Notes: generated by a model not told the origin, from the sequence alone. DNA of 51,088 nt from Candidatus Yonathbacteria bacterium RIFCSPLOWO2_01_FULL_43_27 (GCA_001823545.1 MHUV01000006.1:91437-142524), one strand, 5' to 3'. Positions 38,907 through 47,866 are shown, counted from the stretch's first letter. Translations and numbers: made by a program.

Positions 38907-38939
38907 AAAAGGCGCACACAAGTGGTGCGCCTTTTTGAT
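38907..38939 (+). terminator. Intrinsic terminator
   Basis: AAAAAGGCGCACACAAGTGGTGCGCCTTTTTG. Confidence 0.85.
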
Positions 38940-38967
38940 TGATAGACATGCGCAACATGTTCCGTCC

Positions 38968-39210
38968 TTCAAGTCCTCTCCTGCGCTACAAAACGTAAAG
39001 GGCGAAACGTGTACACAGGAGAGGACTTTGTCACGAATATTTTGCTCGTCGTCACTCGCAGGAGAGGACTTTGCCAAGCGCTCTCTCGTCGTCGACACTC
39101 CTCGTTCCGCTCGGCCCTACTCACGCGACCCATCGTACTCGATGGGTACCCCGCGCTCGCTTTCAAGTCCTCTCCTGCGCTACAAAACGTAAAGGGCGAA
39201 ACGTGTACAC
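38968..39210. repeat. tRNA-Leu 3'-half echo array
   Basis: Identical 49-nt direct copies TTCAAGTCCTCTCCTGCGCTACAAAACGTAAAGGGCGAAACGTGTACAC at 38968-39016 and 39162-39210; AGGAGAGGACTTT copies at ~39018 and ~39061 in the opposite orientation. Confidence 0.9.
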
Positions 39211-39228
39211 GTTTCGCCCTTCGTTTTG

Positions 39229-39312
39229 TGCGCAGGAGAGGACTTGAACCTCCATACCCTTGCGAGTGCTACCACCTCAAGGTAGTGCGTCTACCAGTTT
39301 CGCCACCTGCGC
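39229..39312 (-). tRNA. tRNA-Leu (anticodon GAG)
   Basis: GCGCAGGTGGCGAAACTGGTAGACGCACTACCTTGAGGTGGTAG...GGTTCAAGTCCTCTCCTGCGCA, long variable arm; CCA not encoded. Confidence 0.95.
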
Positions 39313-39415
39313 ATATATTACTAACCCTCACACTATATGTGAAATCTCACAGAATTTCAAGTCTAAAAAGAAAAAAGCAGGATATCTTCCTGCATTTGTT
39401 CTCTGCTGCAAAATC

Positions 39416-39838
39416 CTATTCTGCAGATGCAGCCTCTTCGTTTTCCGGAGATGCTTCCTCCTGAACAGGAACAGTTGCACCTGTTTTGGTGTGACGCATC
39501 TTACGGCTAATTTCGCGCGCAACCTTATTGCGCACATAGTAGAGCTTTGAGCGACCGACATCTGACTGGCGTACAATTTCAATCTTGTCGATTGAAGGAG
39601 AATAAAGAGGGAAAATCTTCTCCATCCCTACACCACTTGCCGTCTTACGTACGGTGAACATCGAGCCATTACCCTTGCCACCTTTTACTGCAAGAACCAA
39701 ACCTTCGTAAACCTGAATGCGAGTTTTACCCTTTTCCTCAATTTTAAGATGAACTTTAACCGTTGCACCCGCGCGAAGAGAGAGATTCTTGCGCTCTGTC
39801 ATAGAAACTGGGCTCATTTGTATTGTGGTGTTTTCCAT
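39416..39838 (-). CDS. rplS: 50S ribosomal protein L19
   Basis: GATVKVHLKIEEKGKTRIQVYEGLV, FPLYSPSIDKIEIVRQSDVGRSKLYYVR. Confidence 0.94.
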   Translation of the reverse strand: MENTTIQMSPVSMTERKNLSLRAGATVKVHLKIEEKGKTRIQVYEGLVLAVKGGKGNGSMFTVRKTASGVGMEKIFPLYSPSIDKIEIVRQSDVGRSKLYYVRNKVAREISRKMRHTKTGATVPVQEEASPENEEAASAE

Positions 39839-39865
39839 ACGTATTTCGTTAAATATTTTGCCACT

Positions 39866-40639
39866 TTAGCATACTAACCCCAATTCTGCAAGACCTGCTT
39901 GAAAGTCACCTGGCAGGGGGGCAGAAACCTTTTTCTCTTCTCCGGCAATGGTACGAAACGTCACCGAAAACGCATGGAGCGCCATACGCTTGAAGCCCAG
40001 AACGCACGGCATCTTTGGCGCATACAGCTTGTCGCCCATAATGGGGTGCCCTGCGTATTTGAGGTGCACGCGGATCTGGTGTGTGCGCCCCGTATGAGGA
40101 AACACATCCAAATACGAGAGCCTGATACATTCAGAAGTCTTTGCAGTCTTTGCGATGGTAATTTCTCCCTGCCCCAACACTTCATAGTCAGTTACCGCAT
40201 CACGAAGTTCGCCCTTCGCACCATATTCGGCAGACCATTTGCGAAAATCACTTGCCGAACGCCCAATAGGTCTATTGATACTTCCCTGCGGTTCTTTGAA
40301 GAAACCGTACACAATCGCTTTGTAATTTTTCTTGATGGTGCGTTCCTGAAATTGATTCTTGAGATTCAAAAAAGACTCGTGCGTTTTTGCAACGATAATT
40401 ACCCCTGAAGTATCACGATCAATTCTATGCACTACGCCAGGTTTTTGTATCTCCCCTCCTCCCGTGAGAACAATCGATTCCCCCACATTCTCACGCGCAA
40501 TAACTGGATAGTGCGCACGCACCCAATCCACAAGTGTTTCTTCTTTCGTGCGCCCATCAGAATGCACCACCAGCCCTGCCGGCTTGTTAAGTACCAGCAC
40601 CTCGCTGTCTTCGTATAAAATTGGGATGGAGATATTCAT
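39866..40639 (-). CDS. RluA/RluD-family rRNA pseudouridine synthase
   Basis: LNKPAGLVVH, HRIDRDTSGVIIVAKT, TGRTHQIRVHLKYAGHPIMGDKLY. Confidence 0.93.
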   Translation of the reverse strand: MNISIPILYEDSEVLVLNKPAGLVVHSDGRTKEETLVDWVRAHYPVIARENVGESIVLTGGGEIQKPGVVHRIDRDTSGVIIVAKTHESFLNLKNQFQERTIKKNYKAIVYGFFKEPQGSINRPIGRSASDFRKWSAEYGAKGELRDAVTDYEVLGQGEITIAKTAKTSECIRLSYLDVFPHTGRTHQIRVHLKYAGHPIMGDKLYAPKMPCVLGFKRMALHAFSVTFRTIAGEEKKVSAPLPGDFQAGLAELGLVC

Positions 40640-40947
40640 ATATTAGTTACTACACTATAGCAAATTTGCACACAACCCATAGTATCGCAGATTGGGAAAT
40701 TAAAAGGGTGGCTTCCTTGGCCACCCTTTTTTAAAAGACTACATCCTACTAACTCACGTGCTTCATCTCTTTTGTGTGCGATGGTTCTTCTTTGCTCGAG
40801 ATTCAGAAGATATTCCCCACGCTGTTTCTTGTTCATCTCAAGATACGCTTCAACATCGAAACTAAGTGATGAATCAAATTCGTCTTTTCTGACATAGAGA
40901 CGCGACCACCAGATCCTCAGTAGCCACAATAAACGACATCTCTTCAT
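40636..40947 (-). CDS. Hypothetical small protein (3' end uncertain)
   Basis: Very strong SD (AAGGAGGT) upstream of MKRCRLLW; ORF passes through a terminator-like hairpin near its 3' end. Confidence 0.45.
   Translation of the reverse strand: MKRCRLLWLLRIWWSRLYVRKDEFDSSLSFDVEAYLEMNKKQRGEYLLNLEQRRTIAHKRDEARELVGCSLLKKGGQGSHPFNFPICDTMGCVQICYSVVTNI
40706..40735 (-). terminator. Terminator-like hairpin
   Basis: AAAAGGGTGGCTTCCTTGGCCACCCTTTTTT. Confidence 0.7.
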
Positions 40948-41091
40948 ATCCTACCTCCTTATTTTGAGAGATGCACATACAAAAATTCCTTAGCTACAAT
41001 ACCACAAATAGGCATTTTTATAAAATGGCAGATATTGAATTTATTTATGAAATAATGTATAGTGCTCGAGACAGACAAGGGAAACAAAAAA

Positions 41092-41164
41092 GGGCGATTA
41101 GCTCAGTTGGTAGAGCAACTCATTTACACTGAGAAGGTCGGGGGTTCAAGTCCCTCATCGCCCA
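41092..41164 (+). tRNA. tRNA-Val (anticodon TAC)
   Basis: GGGCGATTAGCTCAGTTGGTAGAGCAACTCATTTACACTGAGAAGGTCGGGGGTTCAAGTCCCTCATCGCCCA; CCA not encoded. Confidence 0.96.
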
Positions 41165-41211
41165 CAAACATTAGGCCACAATGCAAAGCATTGGGGCCTT
41201 TTTGTTTGTGC

Positions 41212-41735
41212 GGGCGATGAGGGACTTGAACCGAGGGCGCGCGAAGCCGGACTACTGTCCGAGCGCCCGAGTGGGGGTCGAGCGAGTGAGGTTTTTGTGA
41301 GTTTGAAAAACGAAGCAAAAACCCACGAGAGTGACCAAGTCCCTCATGTTTTTGTAAGGCGATGAGGGACTTGAAAACGAGTACGGGGTACCCATCGAGC
41401 ACGATGGGTCGCACGAGTAGGGCCGAGAAATTTTTTGGTGCGACGGCGACAAAAAATGTTCTTGGCCAGGCCCCCTCGCCCACAAGTATTTCCGTCTTTT
41501 TGTTTGTGCGGACGATGAGGGACTTGAAAGCCGGAGGCGGGTGAGAAAGCGAAAACTTGGAGCTTTCGCAAGGCCGGAGCGCGACGGCGCGAGGAGGGGT
41601 CGCGGGATTTTTCAGTAGAAAAATACCTGTGACCCCTGAGTACTCGAAGGGTCGCCGAGGCCGGGTCGGGAGTACTTAGTAGATTTCGAGCAACGCGAAG
41701 AAATATACTCAGTAACTCGTGACCAAGTCCCGCAC
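41212..41735. repeat. tRNA-Val 3'-half echo array
   Basis: Inverted copies (GG)GCGATGAGGGACTTGAA at 41212, 41359 and 41512 (one mismatch) and direct partial copies GACCAAGTCCCTCAT (~41333) and GACCAAGTCCCGCA (~41721), separated by GC-rich modules. Confidence 0.9.
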
Positions 41736-41833
41736 CCCCACCCTTCGACAAGCCCAAGGTAGACAAAAAAACACTGCGAGAGCTTTAAGATCTCAAACTT
41801 TTTTTATAAAGATCAGGAAGTTTTCAACATTAT

Positions 41834-44512
41834 TTAATATGCAAAACCATTCTTCTTAAATTTTCTACGATAAAAGAGTTTGCGAATTTCCTCAGCTGGC
41901 ACGATCAGTGCCGCGATCGGCACAAGTATTATCCAATCAGATGCATTGAGTGGGACAGTTTTCAAAAATGTATTCATCACGGGTGTATAAATGGCAATCA
42001 ACTGGAGAGTAATAACGATAACTGTTGCTCCAACCAAATACCTATTGGAAAACGGATTCATTTGAAAAATTGATTTATACTCTGACCGACAATTCCAAGC
42101 ATTAAACCATTGAAAGGCGGCCAGAACGGTAAGCGACATCGTCCATGCTTTTGCCAAATCAACTTCGTAATAGTTTTTAAACAAATAAAGCGTACCGAGC
42201 GCCATTACAAGCGACATAATAACCATTCTTTTTGCCATCAATTTATCAACAAGATATTTTCCCGGCTTTTTAAATTTACCCTTAAGCAAGTGCCCTTCCT
42301 TCGGCTCCATAGCGAGCGACATATCAAGAAAACCATCAGTAACAAAATTTAACCAGATAATTTGCGCTGCCAATATCGGCAACGGATATCCTAAAATAAG
42401 CGCACCGGTGATCGTGAGCACCTCACCCATACTCGTTGAAAACAAATACAAAATAACTTTCTTAATAGTTTTATAAATGCTACGACCCTCTTCAATTGCC
42501 GAGACAATACTCTCCAAGTTGTCGTCGAGAAGCACAATGTCAGAAGCCTCTTTTGCTACTTCCGTACCAATATTCCCCATAGCCACACCAAGATCAGCGG
42601 CGACCAACGAAGGCGCATCGTTTACCCCGTCTCCCGTCATCGCCACTACTTCACCAAGAGTCCGATATGCCCTAATAATTCTCATCTTGTGCTCCGGATT
42701 TACTCGCGCAAAAACTGAGACTGTTTTAATCCTACTCAACAACTCTACATCAGACATCCCTTCAATTTCGAACCCCATGAGCATCTCGTCATTTTCGTGC
42801 CAAATGCCGATTTCTTTTGCAATAGCTTGGGCAGTCACCTTGTGATCACCCGTAATCATTACGACTTTTACCCCAGCTGATTCTGCTTTCTGTATTGCCG
42901 ATAATGCCTCCGATCTTGTTGCGTCTTTCATACCATAAAAACCAACAAAGGTGAGCGCTCGTATTTTTTGTGGGTTGAGTATTTCCCCAGCGTCTGGTTC
43001 AATAGCAAAAGCCACTACACGTAACCCCTCTTGTGACATTTGATAAAAGATAGATTCAAGTTTTTTTCGGTCTTCAGAAGAAAGTTCTTTGTGCTTCCCT
43101 TCCAACCACATCGTTTCAGACAATTCTAAAACAACTTCTGGCGCGCCAACAATGGTTAGGAAATTTTTATCATCAACCTCGTGAAGCATAGCGTGATACT
43201 TTAATCGGTAGTCAAAGGGAATCTCTTCTATCACAGGCGATTCTCGCTCAAGGTTTTCCTTATGAAAACCGAGTTTCTGCGAGAGTACCAGCATTGCCGC
43301 CTCGGTAGGGTCTCCTGAAACTCGAAACTGTGCGTCTTCTTCCGAATACACAACACGAGCACCGGCGCAAAAAGCACCGATCTTCCCGGCAAGGAGCAAC
43401 TCGGGGTGATTTGCACCGTCGGTAATACGGCCTTCAAAACTAATATCACCCGTAGGTTCATATCCAATACCACCAATTTCAAACATCCTCTCTCCTACGT
43501 ATACTTTTTGGATTACCATCTCGTTTTTAGTAATCGTGCCGGTTTTATCAACAGCAATAATGCTTGCTTGTCCCAAAGATTCAACCGCCTGTAGTTTTTT
43601 TACCAGAGCATTACGTTTACTCATACGCCAAACGCCCATTGCAAGAATGAGTGTCACCACAATAGGAAGTCCTTCCGGTACGATCGACACAGACAGAGAA
43701 ACGATCGTTGTAAACATATCCTTAACCGGCTTACCAACCGCAATACCAAGTATAAAAATTGTTATTGAAACAATCGCCACGGTTGCAATAATGAGGTGAG
43801 AGAGATGGCGAATATTACCCTTGAGTGGAATCTCGGTGTCAATGAGTGCGATCTCCTTTGCGATCGTTCCGATGGTAGTTTGTAAGCCAGTTGCAATAAC
43901 TATCGCTCGTCCACTACCAGCGACAATACTCGTACCTTTGTATGCAATATTTTTATATTGTCCGATCGTCTCACCGCCGACCTGCTGTTCGCTTGTTTTA
44001 TGTACCGGTTCAGACTCTCCTGTTAGGGTCGCTTCATCTATTTTAAGATTATGGGAAACAATAATACGAGCATCGGCAGGAATTTTTTCTCCTTCTTGAA
44101 AGATAAGAATGTCGCCAGGTACCAGCTCTGTATCTGAAATGATTATTTCCTTGTCATCTCTAAGTACGGTAGCCTTCGTTTCTACAAATTTTTTGAGAGC
44201 CAACAGAGCGTTCTGCGCTTTACCTTCTTGAAATGTTCCCACAACGGCATTGATAAGAAGTACCGCGAGAATAATCGACCCATCGACCACTTCTCCGATC
44301 GCGAACACCACAATACTTGCAACCACCAATATATAAATGAGCGGGCTCTGAAATTGGCGCAAGAAAATAGTAAAAAGACTATCGGTTTTTGCCTCAGGAA
44401 GTCTATTGAGTCCGTATTGCTTTATGCGCAACGTCACCTCCTCATTACGTAAACCGCGTTCGCTTGAACGTAATTCTTCGATAACAGCTGTTGGTGATTT
44501 TGTATGCCACAT
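41834..44512 (-). CDS. Cation-transporting P-type ATPase (Ca2+-ATPase-like)
   Basis: Phosphorylation motif DKTGTITKNEM, TGES, MTGDGVNDAPSL, C-terminal cation ATPase domain. Confidence 0.94.
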   Translation of the reverse strand: MWHTKSPTAVIEELRSSERGLRNEEVTLRIKQYGLNRLPEAKTDSLFTIFLRQFQSPLIYILVVASIVVFAIGEVVDGSIILAVLLINAVVGTFQEGKAQNALLALKKFVETKATVLRDDKEIIISDTELVPGDILIFQEGEKIPADARIIVSHNLKIDEATLTGESEPVHKTSEQQVGGETIGQYKNIAYKGTSIVAGSGRAIVIATGLQTTIGTIAKEIALIDTEIPLKGNIRHLSHLIIATVAIVSITIFILGIAVGKPVKDMFTTIVSLSVSIVPEGLPIVVTLILAMGVWRMSKRNALVKKLQAVESLGQASIIAVDKTGTITKNEMVIQKVYVGERMFEIGGIGYEPTGDISFEGRITDGANHPELLLAGKIGAFCAGARVVYSEEDAQFRVSGDPTEAAMLVLSQKLGFHKENLERESPVIEEIPFDYRLKYHAMLHEVDDKNFLTIVGAPEVVLELSETMWLEGKHKELSSEDRKKLESIFYQMSQEGLRVVAFAIEPDAGEILNPQKIRALTFVGFYGMKDATRSEALSAIQKAESAGVKVVMITGDHKVTAQAIAKEIGIWHENDEMLMGFEIEGMSDVELLSRIKTVSVFARVNPEHKMRIIRAYRTLGEVVAMTGDGVNDAPSLVAADLGVAMGNIGTEVAKEASDIVLLDDNLESIVSAIEEGRSIYKTIKKVILYLFSTSMGEVLTITGALILGYPLPILAAQIIWLNFVTDGFLDMSLAMEPKEGHLLKGKFKKPGKYLVDKLMAKRMVIMSLVMALGTLYLFKNYYEVDLAKAWTMSLTVLAAFQWFNAWNCRSEYKSIFQMNPFSNRYLVGATVIVITLQLIAIYTPVMNTFLKTVPLNASDWIILVPIAALIVPAEEIRKLFYRRKFKKNGFAY

Positions 44513-44588
44513 TTTTTTGCGTATTTGTTCTATTTTATTATTACTCAGAGCTGTGCAGAGTAATTATTATTGAACAAAATCTTATTAT

Positions 44589-45203
44589 CTAGATCCCCAC
44601 AATCAAACCAAATACCAGCGACACCGCAGGGGAAATAATGTATTGCGCAAAAAAGAAAATAAAGATAATAAACAAAAGCCAGTTCTGCTCTAAATAGTCA
44701 TGAATATACTGAAAACGATATGGTAAAAAGGAAAACAAAACGCGTGCGCCATCAAGCGGAGGGAACGGAATTAAATTAAACACCGCAAGCAACACATTCA
44801 CCAATACAATACTTATGAGTATCGTATAGAAAGGAGAACCAGGCACGATACTAAAAACATCAGCAAAACGTATAATGATTCCGAAAACAATTGCAATGAA
44901 AAGATTTGAAAGCACCCCTGCGAGACCAACTGCCACGGTTCCCCATTTGAGATTTTTAAGGTTATAAGGATTGTACGGTACAGGCTTTGCCCACCCAAAC
45001 ATAAAACTACCACCCGACCCAAAATACATCAGTGCAGGCAAAATTACCGAACCAAGAGGATCAATATGATTTATGGGGTTCAACGTGAGTCGTCCGGCGT
45101 GTCGCGCAGTCGAATCACCGCACATCTCAGCCACATATCCATGCGCAATCTCATGGATAATGACAGAAAAGATAAGGATGATGAGAAAAAAGAGGGCTTC
45201 CAT
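44589..45203 (-). CDS. Site-2 protease family (M50) metallopeptidase
   Basis: HEIAHGYVAEMCGD zinc motif, NLIPFPPLDGARVL. Confidence 0.9.
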   Translation of the reverse strand: MEALFFLIILIFSVIIHEIAHGYVAEMCGDSTARHAGRLTLNPINHIDPLGSVILPALMYFGSGGSFMFGWAKPVPYNPYNLKNLKWGTVAVGLAGVLSNLFIAIVFGIIIRFADVFSIVPGSPFYTILISIVLVNVLLAVFNLIPFPPLDGARVLFSFLPYRFQYIHDYLEQNWLLFIIFIFFFAQYIISPAVSLVFGLIVGI

Positions 45204-45260
45204 GACTATTTGCAATAATATGTAAGTTATGATAGCATACAAGCTATAAACAAAAAAGCT

Positions 45261-45461
45261 ATGGCAAAAGTCTGTCTAACATGTAACAAGGGAACGATCG
45301 TATCTGGAGGCTACTCAAACCGCGTCCGTGCAACGAAATTTAACCCTATCGGCAAAAGTCGCAAATATCCCAACCTTCAGTGGGCGCCTCTTGCTGACGG
45401 TTCCCGTATCAAAATCTGCACCAAGTGTATCAAGGCAGGAAAGAACACCAAGATTGTGTAA
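45261..45461 (+). CDS. rpmB: 50S ribosomal protein L28
   Basis: Short basic protein with NRVRATKFNPIGKSRKYPNLQ and CTKCIK. Confidence 0.75.
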   Translation: MAKVCLTCNKGTIVSGGYSNRVRATKFNPIGKSRKYPNLQWAPLADGSRIKICTKCIKAGKNTKIV

Positions 45462-45480
45462 AAGTAGTTTTCACTCTAAA

Positions 45481-45509
45481 AAACCACCCTTCTCGGGTGG
45501 TTTTTTTAT
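45481..45509 (+). terminator. Intrinsic terminator
   Basis: AACCACCCTTCTCGGGTGGTTTTTTT. Confidence 0.85.
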
Positions 45510-45533
45510 ACCATATACGCTTCAGAAACATAC

Positions 45534-46367
45534 CTATTGCTCCATCCTCTTCATTACAAGAAAAACGACAAGCATAAAAATCAACAACGAGAAATATGCG
45601 GGCACGAGAAAGACCCCGCCGATACTAAACAACGTCTTAAGGGCAAGCCCAGGAACAACAGCATACACACTCATCTTATATGCCCCACGATACGTAAGGG
45701 GGATATTTTTTATCCATGCAAGGAAGTATGGGATGAGGGCAAAGAGTGCGAGTGGTACCAAATATACAAGATACCCCACGAACAATAATGCAAAAACAAT
45801 CACGAGAGAAAGAACAACAAAAAGTGCAAGTGAGTTATTTAACTTCTCTATAAAATTGATCAGCGATGCTGAAGTAATCGTCATTTCAGGAATTCCACGA
45901 AGTGGCTGAATTGTAACCCTCTCTTCTACTCCTCTCATTACAAGATCATGTTTAGTGAGAAGTGCGAAAGTGTGATAGTTATCAAAAACACTCCCATCGT
46001 ATTCACTCCCCGTATCAATTACGAGGATGTTTTCAATTGAGTCATCATTAAAAAGAGTCTTGAGTGTCTTTTTTTCTCCGGGAATAAATGAAGGGGAAGC
46101 ACTATTCGTTGAAGCTTCCCCGTTTTTAAATGTCACGACGAGGTCGGTAGGGTATCTTTCTTGTACCAACAATGAAGCTTCTTCTTTCATAAAGCGAACT
46201 CCCTGAGGAACAGAAAACACCCCAAATGCAACCGTTGCAAACAGAGAAAGTAAAAAAATAGCTTTTATATAATATCGTATGCCGACCTTGAGCGGTGCCT
46301 CACGCGCCTCGCGATACAAAGAAACATCCGAAAGACTTTTCTTAAATATTTCAAACGTTTTTTTCAT
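45534..46367 (-). CDS. DUF1189-like multi-TM membrane protein
   Basis: FEIFKKSLSDVSLYREAREAPLKVGIRYYIKAIFLLSLF, C-terminal TM segments. Confidence 0.6.
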   Translation of the reverse strand: MKKTFEIFKKSLSDVSLYREAREAPLKVGIRYYIKAIFLLSLFATVAFGVFSVPQGVRFMKEEASLLVQERYPTDLVVTFKNGEASTNSASPSFIPGEKKTLKTLFNDDSIENILVIDTGSEYDGSVFDNYHTFALLTKHDLVMRGVEERVTIQPLRGIPEMTITSASLINFIEKLNNSLALFVVLSLVIVFALLFVGYLVYLVPLALFALIPYFLAWIKNIPLTYRGAYKMSVYAVVPGLALKTLFSIGGVFLVPAYFSLLIFMLVVFLVMKRMEQ

Positions 46368-46403
46368 AATCGATATTTTGTTATTCAACACACCCCTACT
46401 CTC

Positions 46404-47594
46404 CTATTCCGCAGGATGGAGTGCTGAAGGTGTGTACTTGTTGCTCGGATCCCATAGCATCCACGACGTCAATCCTGCATCATAGGTTGCCTGTATTTGA
46501 TCGCGAACCTCTTTAGCGCCATACGTGCCTCCATAGTCAAAATCTTGAAGCCATGGACGAAGCTTGAGTGGTGTCGTCGAGGCTACCATCGCACGAGATA
46601 CTGCACGACTCATAGAATAATGTACAACGTCATACGCATGCTGATTGGGGTCCTTCCATCCGTTATAGTTTGGTGGATAATGTGACGGATATACCATCGG
46701 TGCAACATAATCAAAATGGCGCAGTGCCGGCTCAAGCACTTGCCCAATATTCAAATCATCTGTATTGGTCGCCGTCATACCAAAAAGATCCGCAGAGATA
46801 ACTGCGCCACTTGGTTTTACTTTTTCCTCGAGGTATGCAAAAAAGTTTTCGAGTGCCTGCCTCTTGGTAAGATTCTTTGACCACGGATACGCAATATCCC
46901 TCATATTGCCGTCAGAAGGAAAACGAATATAGTCAAAATTGATTTCATCAAAACCTTGCGCATAAGCATCAAGTGCAAGCGCCACCACGTAGTCCCAATA
47001 CGGCGTAGCGGAAACATCAATAAACGAGAGTCCTTTATGATCCTTCCATACCCCTCCATCGCTTGCACGCTTTACCGCAAGCTCCGGATGCACTTTTGTG
47101 TACGTAGGATCCTGAAATACCGTAAGGCGTCCAATAGTATAGATTCCTTTTTCATGAAGCTCTGCGACAAATGCTTTCATATCATTCACCTGACACCCTG
47201 CACCCCAATTACCATTTAATGTTTTATCTGATGGCTCATATGAAATTGTCCCCGTATAATCTTTAATATCGATAACCACCGCATTAAGCTCGGTCTTCTC
47301 TATCATTTTGACCAGCTGACTACGTAACGAAGATTGAGATGCATAACACGCCGTCATATACACCGCGCGCAATGGCTCGGGAGTAGAGAGGTGCGTCACA
47401 ATAATCTCGGGTGGTATAAGAGGAATCAAGAGTGATTCCGTCGTACCAGCTCCTTTAACACCATTTAGCACATCGCCTTCATGAGACGAACGATAGGTTA
47501 CTGAAAAAAGAATGGGCACTAAAAAATAAAATACCGAAAAAACTCCGGTAATAAAAATACCTCCCATTAAAACGGTCTTAAGTGCGCGCCTCAT
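46404..47594 (-). CDS. Putative glycoside hydrolase (DUF4015-like)
   Basis: AVVIDIKDYTGTISY, SFIDVSATPYWDYVVALALDAYAQGFDEINFDYIRFPSDG. Confidence 0.8.
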   Translation of the reverse strand: MRRALKTVLMGGIFITGVFSVFYFLVPILFSVTYRSSHEGDVLNGVKGAGTTESLLIPLIPPEIIVTHLSTPEPLRAVYMTACYASQSSLRSQLVKMIEKTELNAVVIDIKDYTGTISYEPSDKTLNGNWGAGCQVNDMKAFVAELHEKGIYTIGRLTVFQDPTYTKVHPELAVKRASDGGVWKDHKGLSFIDVSATPYWDYVVALALDAYAQGFDEINFDYIRFPSDGNMRDIAYPWSKNLTKRQALENFFAYLEEKVKPSGAVISADLFGMTATNTDDLNIGQVLEPALRHFDYVAPMVYPSHYPPNYNGWKDPNQHAYDVVHYSMSRAVSRAMVASTTPLKLRPWLQDFDYGGTYGAKEVRDQIQATYDAGLTSWMLWDPSNKYTPSALHPAE

Positions 47595-47821
47595 ATGGTC
47601 GTGGTGTTTTGATCTACCTCCTGCTCGTCGAGAGCTCGGTCCGCTTCCTCGATGAGTTTTTCACAATTACTGCAATACACAACCGAGGAAAGGTATGCAA
47701 GGACAGCAATACTAAGACCAGAGAGGACAAAAAAGATCGTGCGTATCCACGAAGGAAATCCGAGAGCCGGCAAGACGGCTACCAAAACCCCCAAGAAAAT
47801 TACTGCAGTATTTTTCGTCAT
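47591..47821 (-). CDS. Small membrane protein
   Basis: Two TM segments; 4-nt overlap with upstream start of the adjacent gene. Confidence 0.6.
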   Translation of the reverse strand: MTKNTAVIFLGVLVAVLPALGFPSWIRTIFFVLSGLSIAVLAYLSSVVYCSNCEKLIEEADRALDEQEVDQNTTTI

Positions 47822-47866
47822 TGAAACTAGTATACACTAGAGAGCAAAAGAAAAGCAAATATGTGC

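Noticed and set aside
39009-39464. ORFs with a shared peptide (LLTRPIVLDGYPALAFKSSPALQ here; LLVRPIVLDGYPVLVFKSLIALQ in 41124-41483 minus)
   Set aside because: They read through tRNA and tRNA-echo modules. The peptide similarity follows from the DNA repeat, and there is no independent evidence of translation.
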